Below, in pieces: positions 1 through 5,454 of a stretch of 5,454 nt of DNA (the first letter of the stretch is position 1; every line of letters starts with the position of its first letter). The position numbers and the translations under genes were made by a program. Source of the stretch: Rhodocyclaceae bacterium (lineage in GTDB: Bacteria > Pseudomonadota > Gammaproteobacteria > Burkholderiales > Rhodocyclaceae); the NCBI GenBank assembly GCA_027325905.1, contig DAIEEM010000134.1, positions 1 to 5,454 of the forward strand, read 5' to 3'. The notes under the pieces are model-generated. The model was not told the DNA's origin, searched no databases, and saw only the letters and a list, made by a program, of their open reading frames with translations.

Positions 1-230
1 CGCTCGGTATCGGCCTGCGAGCTGACGCTGACATATTCGCCGGCCGCCATGGACATCGCCCCGGCGGTCAGGCCCGCCAACCCGGCCAGCAGGATCGCGT
101 CATGCGATGATCCGGCAGCCGCGACCCCGACGACCAGCGAACTGACCGACACGATACCGTCATTGGCCCCCAGGACGGCGGCGCGCAGCCAGCCGATGCG
201 GCGTGTGCGATGGCGCTCGCTATGAGTCAC
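1..230 (-). CDS. VIT1/CCC1-family iron/manganese transporter, N-terminal part (cut by left window edge)
   Basis: This is the first 76 codons of a membrane transporter of the VIT1/CCC1 family, which moves Fe2+ or Mn2+ across a membrane, in bacteria generally out of the cytoplasm. A short charged N-terminus (residues 1-11) leads into [16 protein letters not shown] at 13-28, the family signature opening the first membrane helix, with Asp24 in the conserved GANDG. A second hydrophobic stretch at about 45-67 ends in [16 protein letters not shown] (57-72), with the conserved Met59, Met61 and Glu65. No ferritin-like domain precedes the first helix, so it is not the MbfA-type fusion. I chose the GTG at 230-228 because family members usually have about ten residues before [13 protein letters not shown]. 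The frame stays open upstream, but that stretch is Arg-rich and unlike the family. A few less GC-rich codons (AGT, TCA, ACA, GGA) appear, too few to argue for transfer. It lies downstream of purL on the same strand. The family call is firm; the metal is not determined. Confidence 0.93.
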   Translation of the reverse strand, partial: MTHSERHRTRRIGWLRAAVLGANDGIVSVSSLVVGVAAAGSSHDAILLAGLAGLTAGAMSMAAGEYVSVSSQADTE

Positions 231-301
231 GGGCGGTTGCGTCCGCCGCTGGCGCCGAGCCGGACGACCACCGCGGCGACGATCACGGGAACAACGCGCA
301 T
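227..301 (-). CDS. Possible 24-residue small ORF, coupled to the transporter start
   Basis: Between purL and the transporter an ATG at 301-299 opens a 24-codon frame that ends in TGA at 229-227. The stop shares bases with the transporter's GTG start (GTGA at 230-227). A GGAGG lies four bases upstream of the ATG, the best ribosome site in this spacer. The peptide begins [16 protein letters not shown] and ends in a polar, Arg-rich tail, so it has a hydrophobic core of about 11 residues, short for a full membrane span. I do not recognise it. It could be a translated leader that couples ribosomes onto the transporter, a small membrane peptide, or a chance ORF in GC-rich DNA. The Shine-Dalgarno and exact stop/start overlap are seen directly; translation is inferred. 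Confidence 0.3.
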   Translation of the reverse strand: MRVVPVIVAAVVVRLGASGGRNRP

Positions 302-305
302 AAGG

Positions 306-310
306 CCTCC
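306..310 (-). promoter_or_regulatory. Shine-Dalgarno GGAGG before the small ORF
   Basis: On the minus strand GGAGG is followed by four bases (CCTT) and then ATG at 301-299. The spacing is at the short end of the usual range. The transporter's own GTG has only a weak GGCGGA-like stretch about a dozen bases upstream, so this site may serve both frames through coupling. Confidence 0.4.
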
Positions 311-329
311 GGGCCAGTCCAGGCTTGGG

Positions 330-3300
330 TTATCCGATCCACTTCCGCGCATTGCGGAACATCGTCAGCCACGGCCCGTCCTCGCCCCAGCCCTGGGGAT
401 GCCAGGACATCTGCGCGGTACGGAAGATGCGTTCGGGGTGCGGCATCATGATGGTGAAGCGGCCGTCGGCGGTGGTGAGTCCGGCGATGCCGTCGGGCGA
501 ACCGTTCGGGTTGAACGGATAGGTCGTCGCCACCGCGCCGCGGTTGTCGACGTAGCGCAGCGCGACCAGCGCCTTCTGCCGGTCGGCCGGCGCGGCGAAC
601 ACCGCGCGGCCTTCGCCGTGCGAGACGACGATGGGCAGCTTCGAGCCCGCCATGCCCTTGAGGAAGATCGACGGCGAATCGGGAATCTCGACCATCACGA
701 AGCGCGCCTCGAACTGCTCGCTGCGGTTGCGGTGGAAGGTCGGCCAGTCCTGGGCGCCGGGCACGATGGCGGCGAGGTTGCTCATCGCCTGGCAGCCGTT
801 GCACACGCCCAGCGCGAAGGTGTCGGGGCGCGCGAAGAAGGCGGCGAAGTCGTCGCGCAGGCGGTCGTTGAACAGGATCGACTTGGCCCAGCCCTGGCCG
901 GCGCCGAGCACGTCGCCGTAGGAGAAGCCGCCGCAGGCGGCCAACCCCTTGAAATCGCCTAGCTTGACGCGCCCGGCCTGCAGGTCGGACATGTGCACGT
1001 CGTAGGGCGCGAAGCCGGCGCGCTCGAAAGCGGCGGCCATCTCGACCTGGCCGTTCACGCCCTGCTCGCGCAGGATCGCAATCTTCGGCCGCGCGCCGGC
1101 GGCGACGAAAGGCGCGGCGGCATCGAAGCTCAGTTGCGCCGAGAGGCCAGGATCGCCGGCATCGGCCAGCGCGTCGAATTCTTCCTTGGCGCAAATGGCG
1201 TCGTCGCGCAGCCGCGCGATGCGGTAGCCTACCTCGGACCAGGCCTGCTGCAATTCGGCGCGCTTGGCCGCGAACGCCATCTTGGCGTTGCGCCAGACGC
1301 GGATTTCGTCGCGGTCGTTCTGCGTGCCGACGAGGTGCGAACAGGCACCCAGGCCGGCGTCGCGCAGCGCCTGCATGACGGCGCCGCGGTCGGCGCGGCG
1401 GATCTGGACGACGGCGCCGAGTTCCTCGTTGAACAGCACCTCGAGCAGACGGTCGCGCATGCGGCCGTCGACGGCTTCGGGGAAACGCTCGCTGCCGTCG
1501 ACGTCGTTCATCAGTTCGTCGTAGCACAGCGCGTCGAGGTTCAGCGAGACGCCGACGTGGCCGGCGAAACTCATTTCGCAGACCGTGGAGAACAGGCCGC
1601 CGTCGGCACGATCGTGATAAGCGAGAAGTTGCCCAGCCGCGTTGAGTTTCTGCACGACGGCGAAGAAGGCGGCCAGCAGCTTGGCGTCGGCATCCGGCGG
1701 TTCCGCGCCTGTCGTACCGTAGACCTGCGCCAGCGCCGAACCGCCGAGACGATTCCTGCCGGCGCCCAGATCGACCAGCACGAGTTCGCTCTCGTTGTCC
1801 GGACCGGCTTCGGCGTCGCGCTTCAGCTCGGGAGTCAAAGTCCTGCGCACGTCGGCGCAGGGCGCGAAGGCCGTAACGATCAAGGAGAGCGGCGCCGTCA
1901 CCTGCTTCTGCTTGCCGTCCGCCTGCCAGCGCGTGCGCATCGACAGCGAATCCTTGCCGACGGGAATCGAGATGCCGAGCTGCGGGCAGAACTCGAGGCC
2001 GACGGTCTTCACGGTGTCGAACAGCGCCGCATCCTCATGGCCGTGGCCGGCGGCGGCCATCCAGTTGGCGGAGAGCTTGATCTTGGAGAGCGACTCGACC
2101 GCCGCGGCGGCAAGGTTGGTCACCGCCTCGCCCACGGCCATGCGGCCGGAGGCCGGCGCGTCGAGCAGCGCGATGGGCGCGCGCTCGCCCATGGCGAAAC
2201 ATTCGCCGAGCGTGGTCGAGAAGCCCATCGTCGTCACGGCGACGTCGGCCACCGGCACCTGCCACGGCCCGACCAGTTGGTCGCGCGCCGTCATGCCGCC
2301 GACGGTGCGGTCGCCGATGCTGATGAGGAAATTCTTCGACGCCACCGCCGGCAGGCGCAGCACGCGCCAGGCCGCCTCCCTGAGATCGATGGCGCCGATG
2401 TCGAGCGGCGGCACGGCGACATTCGTGCGCGTCGCGTTGCGGTGCACGCGCGGCGGCTTGCCGAGCAGCACTTCCATCGGCATATCGACCGGCAGGTTGC
2501 CGAAGTACTCGTCCTTGACCGTCAGTTGGCCGTCGCCGGTCGCTGCGCCGAGGACCGCGAACGGGCAGCGCTCGCGCTCGCACAGCGCCTTGAATTCGGG
2601 CAACCGCGAAGGCTCAATGGCGAGCACGTAGCGTTCCTGCGCTTCGTTGCACCAGATTTCGCGCGGCGACATGCCGGGCTCTTCGGAAGGCACGGCGCGC
2701 AAATCGAAGGCCGCGCCGCAGCCGGCCCCGTGCGCGAGTTCCGGCATGGCGTTGGAAATGCCGCCGGCGCCGACGTCGTGGATGGCGAGGATGGGATTGG
2801 CGTCGCCCAGTTGCCAGCAGCGGTCGATGACTTCCTGCGCGCGGCGCTGAATCTCGGCGTTGCCGCGCTGCACGGACGCGAAGTCGAGGTCGGCGGTGTT
2901 GCTGCCCGTCGTCATCGACGAGGCCGCGCCGCCGCCCAGCCCGATCAGCATGCCGGGGCCGCCGAGCTGGATCAGCAGCGTGCCGGGCTTGAACTCGATC
3001 TTGAAGGAATGGTCGGCGGAGATGTTGCCGACGCCGCCGGCGATCATGATCGGCTTGTGATAGCCGCGCATCTCGCCGGCGAACTCCTGCTCGAAGGTGC
3101 GGAAGTAGCCGGCGAGGTTGGGCCGGCCGAATTCGTTGTTGAAGGCCGCCGCGCCGATCGGGCCTTCGATCATGATGTCGAGCGCCGAGGCGATGCGCTC
3201 GGGCTTGCCGTATTTCGATTCCCAGGGCTGCTCGAAGCCGGGGATGTTGAGGTCGGAGACGGTGAAGCCGCACATCCCGGCCTTCGGCTTGGAACCGCGC

Positions 3301-4271
3301 CCCGTGGCGCCTTCGTCGCGGATCTCGCCGCCCGAGCCGGTGGCGGCGCCGGGGAAGGGCGAAATCGCGGTCGGGTGGTTGTGCGTCTCGACCTTGGCGA
3401 GAATGTGCGTCGTCTCTTCGACGAAACCGTAGGCGCCGTCGGTTGCGGGGAAGAAGCGCTCGACCTTCGCCCCCTCGATGACAGAAGCCTTGTCCGAATA
3501 GGCGACTACGGTACCCTCGGGATGCGCCTTGTGCGATTCGCGGATCATGCCGAACAGCGACAGCGGCTGGTCCTCGCCATCGACGGTCCACGTGGCGTTG
3601 AAGATCTTGTGGCGGCAATGCTCGGAATTCGCCTGCGCGAACATCATGAGTTCGACGTCGGTGGGGTTGCGGCCGAGCTTGGTGAAATTCTCGACCAGGT
3701 AATCGATTTCGTCTTCGGAAAGGGCGAGACCGAGTTCGCCGTTGGCGGCGACGAGTCCGGCGCGCCCCAGCCCGAGCACGTCGACGCTGGTCAGCGGCTG
3801 CGGCGCGACGTGGCGGAACAATTGTGCCGCATCGTCGATACCCGCGAGCACCGATTCCGTCATGCGGTCGTGCAGCGTCAAAGCCAGCGCCGCAGGGTCG
3901 GGCGACCTGCCGCCGGCGTGGAAGGCCGCCGTGTAGCCAATCGCGCGCTCGATGCGGCGCACGTCCGCGAAGCCGCAGTTCCTGGCGATGTCGGTGGCCT
4001 TCGACGACCACGGCGAAATCGTGCCCAGGCGCGGCGTCACCAGCAGCAGCTCGCCGGCGGGCGCGGCCGGCAGCTTGGCCGGGATGCCGAGCAGGTCCTT
4101 CAGGCGCGCCAGTTGTTCGTCCGCCAGCGGCCGCTCGACCTCGACGAAATACCAGTGTTCGGCGGCCAGTTCGGCGAGCGCCGGGACGTGGCTGCGCGCC
4201 TGCTCGGCGATGCGGGAAAGCCGTGACGCGGAGAAAGCGGCAATGCCGCGCAGCTTGAGGATTTCGACCAT
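330..4271 (-). CDS. purL: Phosphoribosylformylglycinamidine synthase, large single-chain form
   Basis: PurL performs the fourth step of de novo purine synthesis in the cytoplasm: FGAR + ATP + glutamine + water give FGAM + ADP + phosphate + glutamate. At 1313 residues it is the long proteobacterial form, with PurS-, PurL- and PurQ-like parts in one chain (about 1295 residues in E. coli). An N-terminal PurS-like region covers about 1-150, followed by a linker with NSEHCRHK (His218). The duplicated synthase core follows, with [20 protein letters not shown] near 294, [19 protein letters not shown] near 653, [14 protein letters not shown] near 768 and AYHDRADGG near 885. The class I glutaminase domain starts near 1055: the [12 protein letters not shown] loop near 1113, nucleophile Cys1157 in GVCNGCQ, and His1278 and Glu1280 in MPHPER. 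The chain is intact and ends in ARKWIG. I chose the ATG at 4271-4269 because MVEILKLRG matches the family N-terminus; a TTG at 4283 would add four residues. Neither start has a Shine-Dalgarno. The gene is divergent from the PEBP gene. Confidence 0.98.
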   Translation of the reverse strand: MVEILKLRGIAAFSASRLSRIAEQARSHVPALAELAAEHWYFVEVERPLADEQLARLKDLLGIPAKLPAAPAGELLLVTPRLGTISPWSSKATDIARNCGFADVRRIERAIGYTAAFHAGGRSPDPAALALTLHDRMTESVLAGIDDAAQLFRHVAPQPLTSVDVLGLGRAGLVAANGELGLALSEDEIDYLVENFTKLGRNPTDVELMMFAQANSEHCRHKIFNATWTVDGEDQPLSLFGMIRESHKAHPEGTVVAYSDKASVIEGAKVERFFPATDGAYGFVEETTHILAKVETHNHPTAISPFPGAATGSGGEIRDEGATGRGSKPKAGMCGFTVSDLNIPGFEQPWESKYGKPERIASALDIMIEGPIGAAAFNNEFGRPNLAGYFRTFEQEFAGEMRGYHKPIMIAGGVGNISADHSFKIEFKPGTLLIQLGGPGMLIGLGGGAASSMTTGSNTADLDFASVQRGNAEIQRRAQEVIDRCWQLGDANPILAIHDVGAGGISNAMPELAHGAGCGAAFDLRAVPSEEPGMSPREIWCNEAQERYVLAIEPSRLPEFKALCERERCPFAVLGAATGDGQLTVKDEYFGNLPVDMPMEVLLGKPPRVHRNATRTNVAVPPLDIGAIDLREAAWRVLRLPAVASKNFLISIGDRTVGGMTARDQLVGPWQVPVADVAVTTMGFSTTLGECFAMGERAPIALLDAPASGRMAVGEAVTNLAAAAVESLSKIKLSANWMAAAGHGHEDAALFDTVKTVGLEFCPQLGISIPVGKDSLSMRTRWQADGKQKQVTAPLSLIVTAFAPCADVRRTLTPELKRDAEAGPDNESELVLVDLGAGRNRLGGSALAQVYGTTGAEPPDADAKLLAAFFAVVQKLNAAGQLLAYHDRADGGLFSTVCEMSFAGHVGVSLNLDALCYDELMNDVDGSERFPEAVDGRMRDRLLEVLFNEELGAVVQIRRADRGAVMQALRDAGLGACSHLVGTQNDRDEIRVWRNAKMAFAAKRAELQQAWSEVGYRIARLRDDAICAKEEFDALADAGDPGLSAQLSFDAAAPFVAAGARPKIAILREQGVNGQVEMAAAFERAGFAPYDVHMSDLQAGRVKLGDFKGLAACGGFSYGDVLGAGQGWAKSILFNDRLRDDFAAFFARPDTFALGVCNGCQAMSNLAAIVPGAQDWPTFHRNRSEQFEARFVMVEIPDSPSIFLKGMAGSKLPIVVSHGEGRAVFAAPADRQKALVALRYVDNRGAVATTYPFNPNGSPDGIAGLTTADGRFTIMMPHPERIFRTAQMSWHPQGWGEDGPWLTMFRNARKWIG

Positions 4272-4310
4272 GACGGGGAGCAAGGAAAAGGACGGTTCGG
4301 CGAAGCGGCG

Positions 4311-4316
4311 ATTATA
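4311..4316 (-). promoter_or_regulatory. -10 element of the purL promoter
   Basis: A perfect TATAAT on the minus strand lies 40 bases upstream of the purL ATG, in otherwise GC-rich DNA. Transcription would start near 4304 and give a leader of about 33 bases. No good -35 is found at 16-19 bases upstream (the 17-base position reads GGCGGG), and there is no TG of an extended -10. Weak -35 contact suggests that purL may need an activator or be open to repression. No classical PurR operator (ACGCAAACGTTTGCGT-like) is visible. The -10 match is seen; promoter function is inferred. Confidence 0.6.
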
Positions 4317-4329
4317 CCCGTCGCACCCT

Positions 4330-4354
4330 GGCGCCCGCCTTGCGCACGGGCGCC
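4330..4354. repeat. Perfect 8-bp inverted repeat in the divergent promoter region
   Basis: The arms GGCGCCCG (4330-4337) and CGGGCGCC (4347-4354) are exact reverse complements separated by nine bases. A second, overlapping inverted repeat uses GGCGC (4349-4353) and GCGCC (4358-4362) around CGTA, so a GGCGCC-like unit occurs three times in about 33 bases. The repeat covers the -35 to -50 zone of purL and the candidate -35 of the rightward promoter, where a dimeric regulator could affect both. No T-run follows on either strand, so it is not a typical intrinsic terminator. It may be an operator, a hairpin, or a chance product of high GC. Confidence 0.45.
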
Positions 4355-4368
4355 GTAGCGCCTAGCAT
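4340..4368 (+). promoter_or_regulatory. Candidate promoter for the PEBP-thioredoxin pair
   Basis: TTGCGC (4340-4345) and TAGCAT (4363-4368) are separated by exactly 17 bases. They match the sigma-70 consensus at three and four of six positions. A start near 4375 would leave about 25 bases before the ATG at 4400, including the GGAG. The match is weak and the call rests on spacing and placement. The -35 lies in the loop of the 4330-4354 inverted repeat. Confidence 0.3.
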
Positions 4369-4387
4369 CGGAACATCTTTGTGTCCC

Positions 4388-4391
4388 GGAG
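4388..4391 (+). promoter_or_regulatory. Shine-Dalgarno GGAG before the PEBP gene
   Basis: GGAG is followed by eight bases and the ATG at 4400-4402. It decides the start, because the frame also runs back to a TTG at 4340 that has no ribosome site and would add residues unlike the family. Confidence 0.7.
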
Positions 4392-4399
4392 CAGATTCC

Positions 4400-4876
4400 A
4401 TGCCGCTGACGCTGACTTCGTCCGCCTTCGCCCACCAGGCTTCGATTCCGCCGAAATATACCTGCGAGGGCAGCGACATCTCGCCGCCGCTGGCCTGGTC
4501 CGGCATCCCGGCCGAGGCCATGAGCCTCGCCCTGATCGTCGACGACCCCGACGCGCCCGACCCGGCGGCGCCGAAGACGACCTGGGTGCACTGGGTGCTC
4601 TACAACCTGCCGACCTCCGCCAAAGGTTTGGCCGAGGCCGTGCGCATGCTGCCGCCGGGAACGCTGGAGGGCGTCAGCGATTGGCGCCGCACCGGCTACG
4701 GCGGCCCCTGCCCGCCCATCGGCCGCCACCGCTATTTCCACAAGCTCTACGCGCTCGACACGGTGTTGCCCGACCTCGGCAAGCCGACCAAGGCGCAGCT
4801 CGAACAGGCCATGGCCGGCCATGTCATTGCCCGGGCGGAACTCGTCGGCACCTACCAGAAGCGCGCCGGCACTTGA
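4400..4876 (+). CDS. YbhB/YbcL-family protein (phosphatidylethanolamine-binding / Raf kinase inhibitor-like)
   Basis: This is a complete 158-residue protein of the bacterial PEBP family, the usual length for YbhB/YbcL proteins. Family landmarks occur in order: PPKYTCEGSDISPPLAWSG at 17-35, the first conserved region DDPDAPDP at 48-55 followed by WVHWVLYNLP at 62-71, the second conserved region GGPCPPIGRHRYFHKLYALD at 101-120, and the C-terminal helix ending AELVGTYQKR. The Asp and His residues of the two conserved regions line an anion- or phosphate-binding pocket in characterised members. There is no signal peptide or membrane segment, so it should be cytoplasmic. The bacterial role is poorly defined, and the name 'Raf kinase inhibitor-like' reflects homology only. 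The start follows a GGAG at good spacing and places the conserved SSAF-x-H motif at residues 7-12. It is divergent from purL and 46 bases upstream of the thioredoxin-TPR gene, probably in one operon. Confidence 0.95.
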   Translation: MPLTLTSSAFAHQASIPPKYTCEGSDISPPLAWSGIPAEAMSLALIVDDPDAPDPAAPKTTWVHWVLYNLPTSAKGLAEAVRMLPPGTLEGVSDWRRTGYGGPCPPIGRHRYFHKLYALDTVLPDLGKPTKAQLEQAMAGHVIARAELVGTYQKRAGT

Positions 4877-4912
4877 AATCCGGGCGCGCAACCGCAGATG
4901 GATGGGCCTGCC

Positions 4913-4916
4913 GGAG
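4913..4916 (+). promoter_or_regulatory. Shine-Dalgarno GGAG before the thioredoxin-TPR gene
   Basis: GGAG lies six bases upstream of the ATG at 4923-4925. The 46-base spacer after the PEBP stop shows no terminator-like hairpin with a T-run and no clear promoter, which supports co-transcription. The bases just before this ATG (ATTCC) match those before the PEBP ATG. Confidence 0.7.
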
Positions 4917-4922
4917 AATTCC

Positions 4923-5454
4923 ATGACTGAACATGCCTACAACGTCGGCGTCGCCGACTTCGAACAGAAGGTCGTCGCCGCCTCGCACGGCGTTCCCGTC
5001 GTCGTCGATTTCTGGGCCGAGTGGTGCCAGCCCTGCCGCATCCTCAAGCCCATCCTCGAAAAGCTCGCCGCCGAATACGGCGGGCGCTTCATCCTCGCCA
5101 AGGTCAATTCCGACGAGAACCAGGAACTCGCCGTGCGCTGGGGCGTGCGCGGCATTCCGGCCGTCAAGGCCTTCGTCGACGGCGAGATGGTCGACGAATT
5201 CGCCGGCGCACTGCCGGAAGGCCAGGTGCGCGAATTCATCGAGCGCCTGCTGCCCTCGCCGGCCGAACCGCTGCGCCAGCAGGCGCTGGCCGCGCACCGC
5301 CACGGCGACAACAGCGCCGCGCTGCAACTGCTGACGCAGGCCGTGGCGCTCGACCCCGGGCACGAGGCGGCTTTGCTCGACCTGGCCGAAATCCAGCTCG
5401 AAGCCGGCGCCCTCGACGAGGCGCAGCGCATCCTGGCCGGCGTCCCCGCGCCGG
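4923..5454 (+). CDS. cnoX: Thioredoxin-TPR protein, CnoX/YbbN-like chaperedoxin (cut by right window edge)
   Basis: The first 177 codons are present with no stop before the edge. Residues 1 to about 110 are a thioredoxin fold: DFWAEWCQPC at 29-38 carries the active-site pair Cys35 and Cys38, and GIPAV at 77-81 carries the cis-Pro79. After a Pro-rich joint at about 110-115, helical repeats of TPR type begin (about 115-177: RQQALAAHRHGDNSAALQLL, then AVALDPGHEAALLDLAEIQL). A thioredoxin domain followed by TPRs is the CnoX/YbbN architecture, usually about 280-300 residues. CnoX binds unfolding proteins under bleach or oxidative stress and hands them to chaperones. E. coli CnoX has SxxC and little redox activity, whereas this protein has a full CxxC, as in redox-competent CnoX such as that of Caulobacter. 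The position of E. coli Cys63 appears to be Ser63 here (NSDENQ versus DCDAEQ, recalled from memory). There is no signal peptide, so it should be cytoplasmic. It follows the PEBP gene by 46 bases. Confidence 0.92.
   Translation, partial: MTEHAYNVGVADFEQKVVAASHGVPVVVDFWAEWCQPCRILKPILEKLAAEYGGRFILAKVNSDENQELAVRWGVRGIPAVKAFVDGEMVDEFAGALPEGQVREFIERLLPSPAEPLRQQALAAHRHGDNSAALQLLTQAVALDPGHEAALLDLAEIQLEAGALDEAQRILAGVPAP

Noticed and set aside
302..327. Imperfect inverted repeat just after the purL stop (AAGCCT ... AGGCCTT on the minus strand), a possible terminator.
   Set aside because: The stem needs a bulged base, the inner pairs do not continue, and no T-run follows. The segment also contains the Shine-Dalgarno of the small ORF. 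Evidence is too weak to call a terminator.
231..332. The purL reading frame stays open for 33 codons beyond its TAA and joins the transporter in frame, which would allow a read-through fusion.
   Set aside because: The intervening residues are an Arg/Pro-rich run unlike either family. PurL ends at its normal C-terminus (ARKWIG) and the transporter starts at its normal N-terminus. In GC-rich DNA the absence of a stop over 33 codons is unremarkable.
283..1527. A 414-codon minus-strand frame overlapping the 3' part of purL in another frame.
   Set aside because: The product is dominated by Arg and Ala and resembles no family, while purL in this stretch carries the intact glutaminase catalytic residues. 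It is a shadow frame.
993..4226. A 1077-codon open frame on the plus strand, antisense to purL.
   Set aside because: It lies wholly inside purL. Its translation is low-complexity, rich in Arg, Ala, Gly, His and Val, with no recognisable domain. Such long antisense frames are expected when the coding strand has strong G/C bias at third positions.
4340..4399. An upstream TTG start at 4340 that would extend the PEBP protein by 20 residues.
   Set aside because: It has no ribosome site and adds residues not typical of YbhB proteins. The ATG at 4400 has GGAG at good spacing and gives the normal family length.
4100..4924. A 274-codon minus-strand frame across the divergent promoter and the PEBP gene.
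   Set aside because: It runs antisense to a clearly recognised PEBP protein and through the purL TATAAT region, and its translation has no family resemblance.

Overview
The window is GC-rich proteobacterial chromosome with strong G/C bias at third codon positions. The long single-chain PurL, a YbhB-type PEBP protein and a CnoX/YbbN-type thioredoxin together suggest a betaproteobacterium, perhaps Rhodocyclales or Burkholderiales. That placement is inferred from protein style and base composition, not from a marker gene. All genes look like ordinary chromosomal housekeeping or accessory genes. I see no transposase, integrase, CRISPR array, tRNA or rRNA.

Layout: positions 1-230 (minus) hold the N-terminal part of a VIT1/CCC1-family iron/manganese transporter that runs off the left edge. 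A 98-base gap (positions 231-329 less the overlap) separates it from purL; the gap holds a good Shine-Dalgarno and a 24-codon ORF whose stop overlaps the transporter's GTG start (GTGA). Positions 330-4271 (minus) are a complete purL, the large FGAM synthase of de novo purine synthesis, taking up over 70% of the window. Positions 4272-4399 are a divergent promoter region with a consensus TATAAT for purL, a perfect 8-bp inverted repeat and a weaker promoter facing right. Positions 4400-4876 (plus) encode a complete 158-residue YbhB/YbcL-family protein. Positions 4923-5454 (plus) encode the first 177 residues of a thioredoxin-TPR protein of the CnoX/YbbN family, cut by the right edge.

Relations: purL and the transporter share a strand and could be co-transcribed, but they have no obvious functional link. 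The PEBP and CnoX-like genes are 46 bases apart, each with a GGAG ribosome site, and probably form an operon divergent from purL. I found no strong case for a new multi-gene system. The points most worth a second look are the small ORF coupled to the transporter start, the palindrome between the divergent promoters, the lack of a Shine-Dalgarno before purL, and the CQPC active site of the CnoX-like protein.
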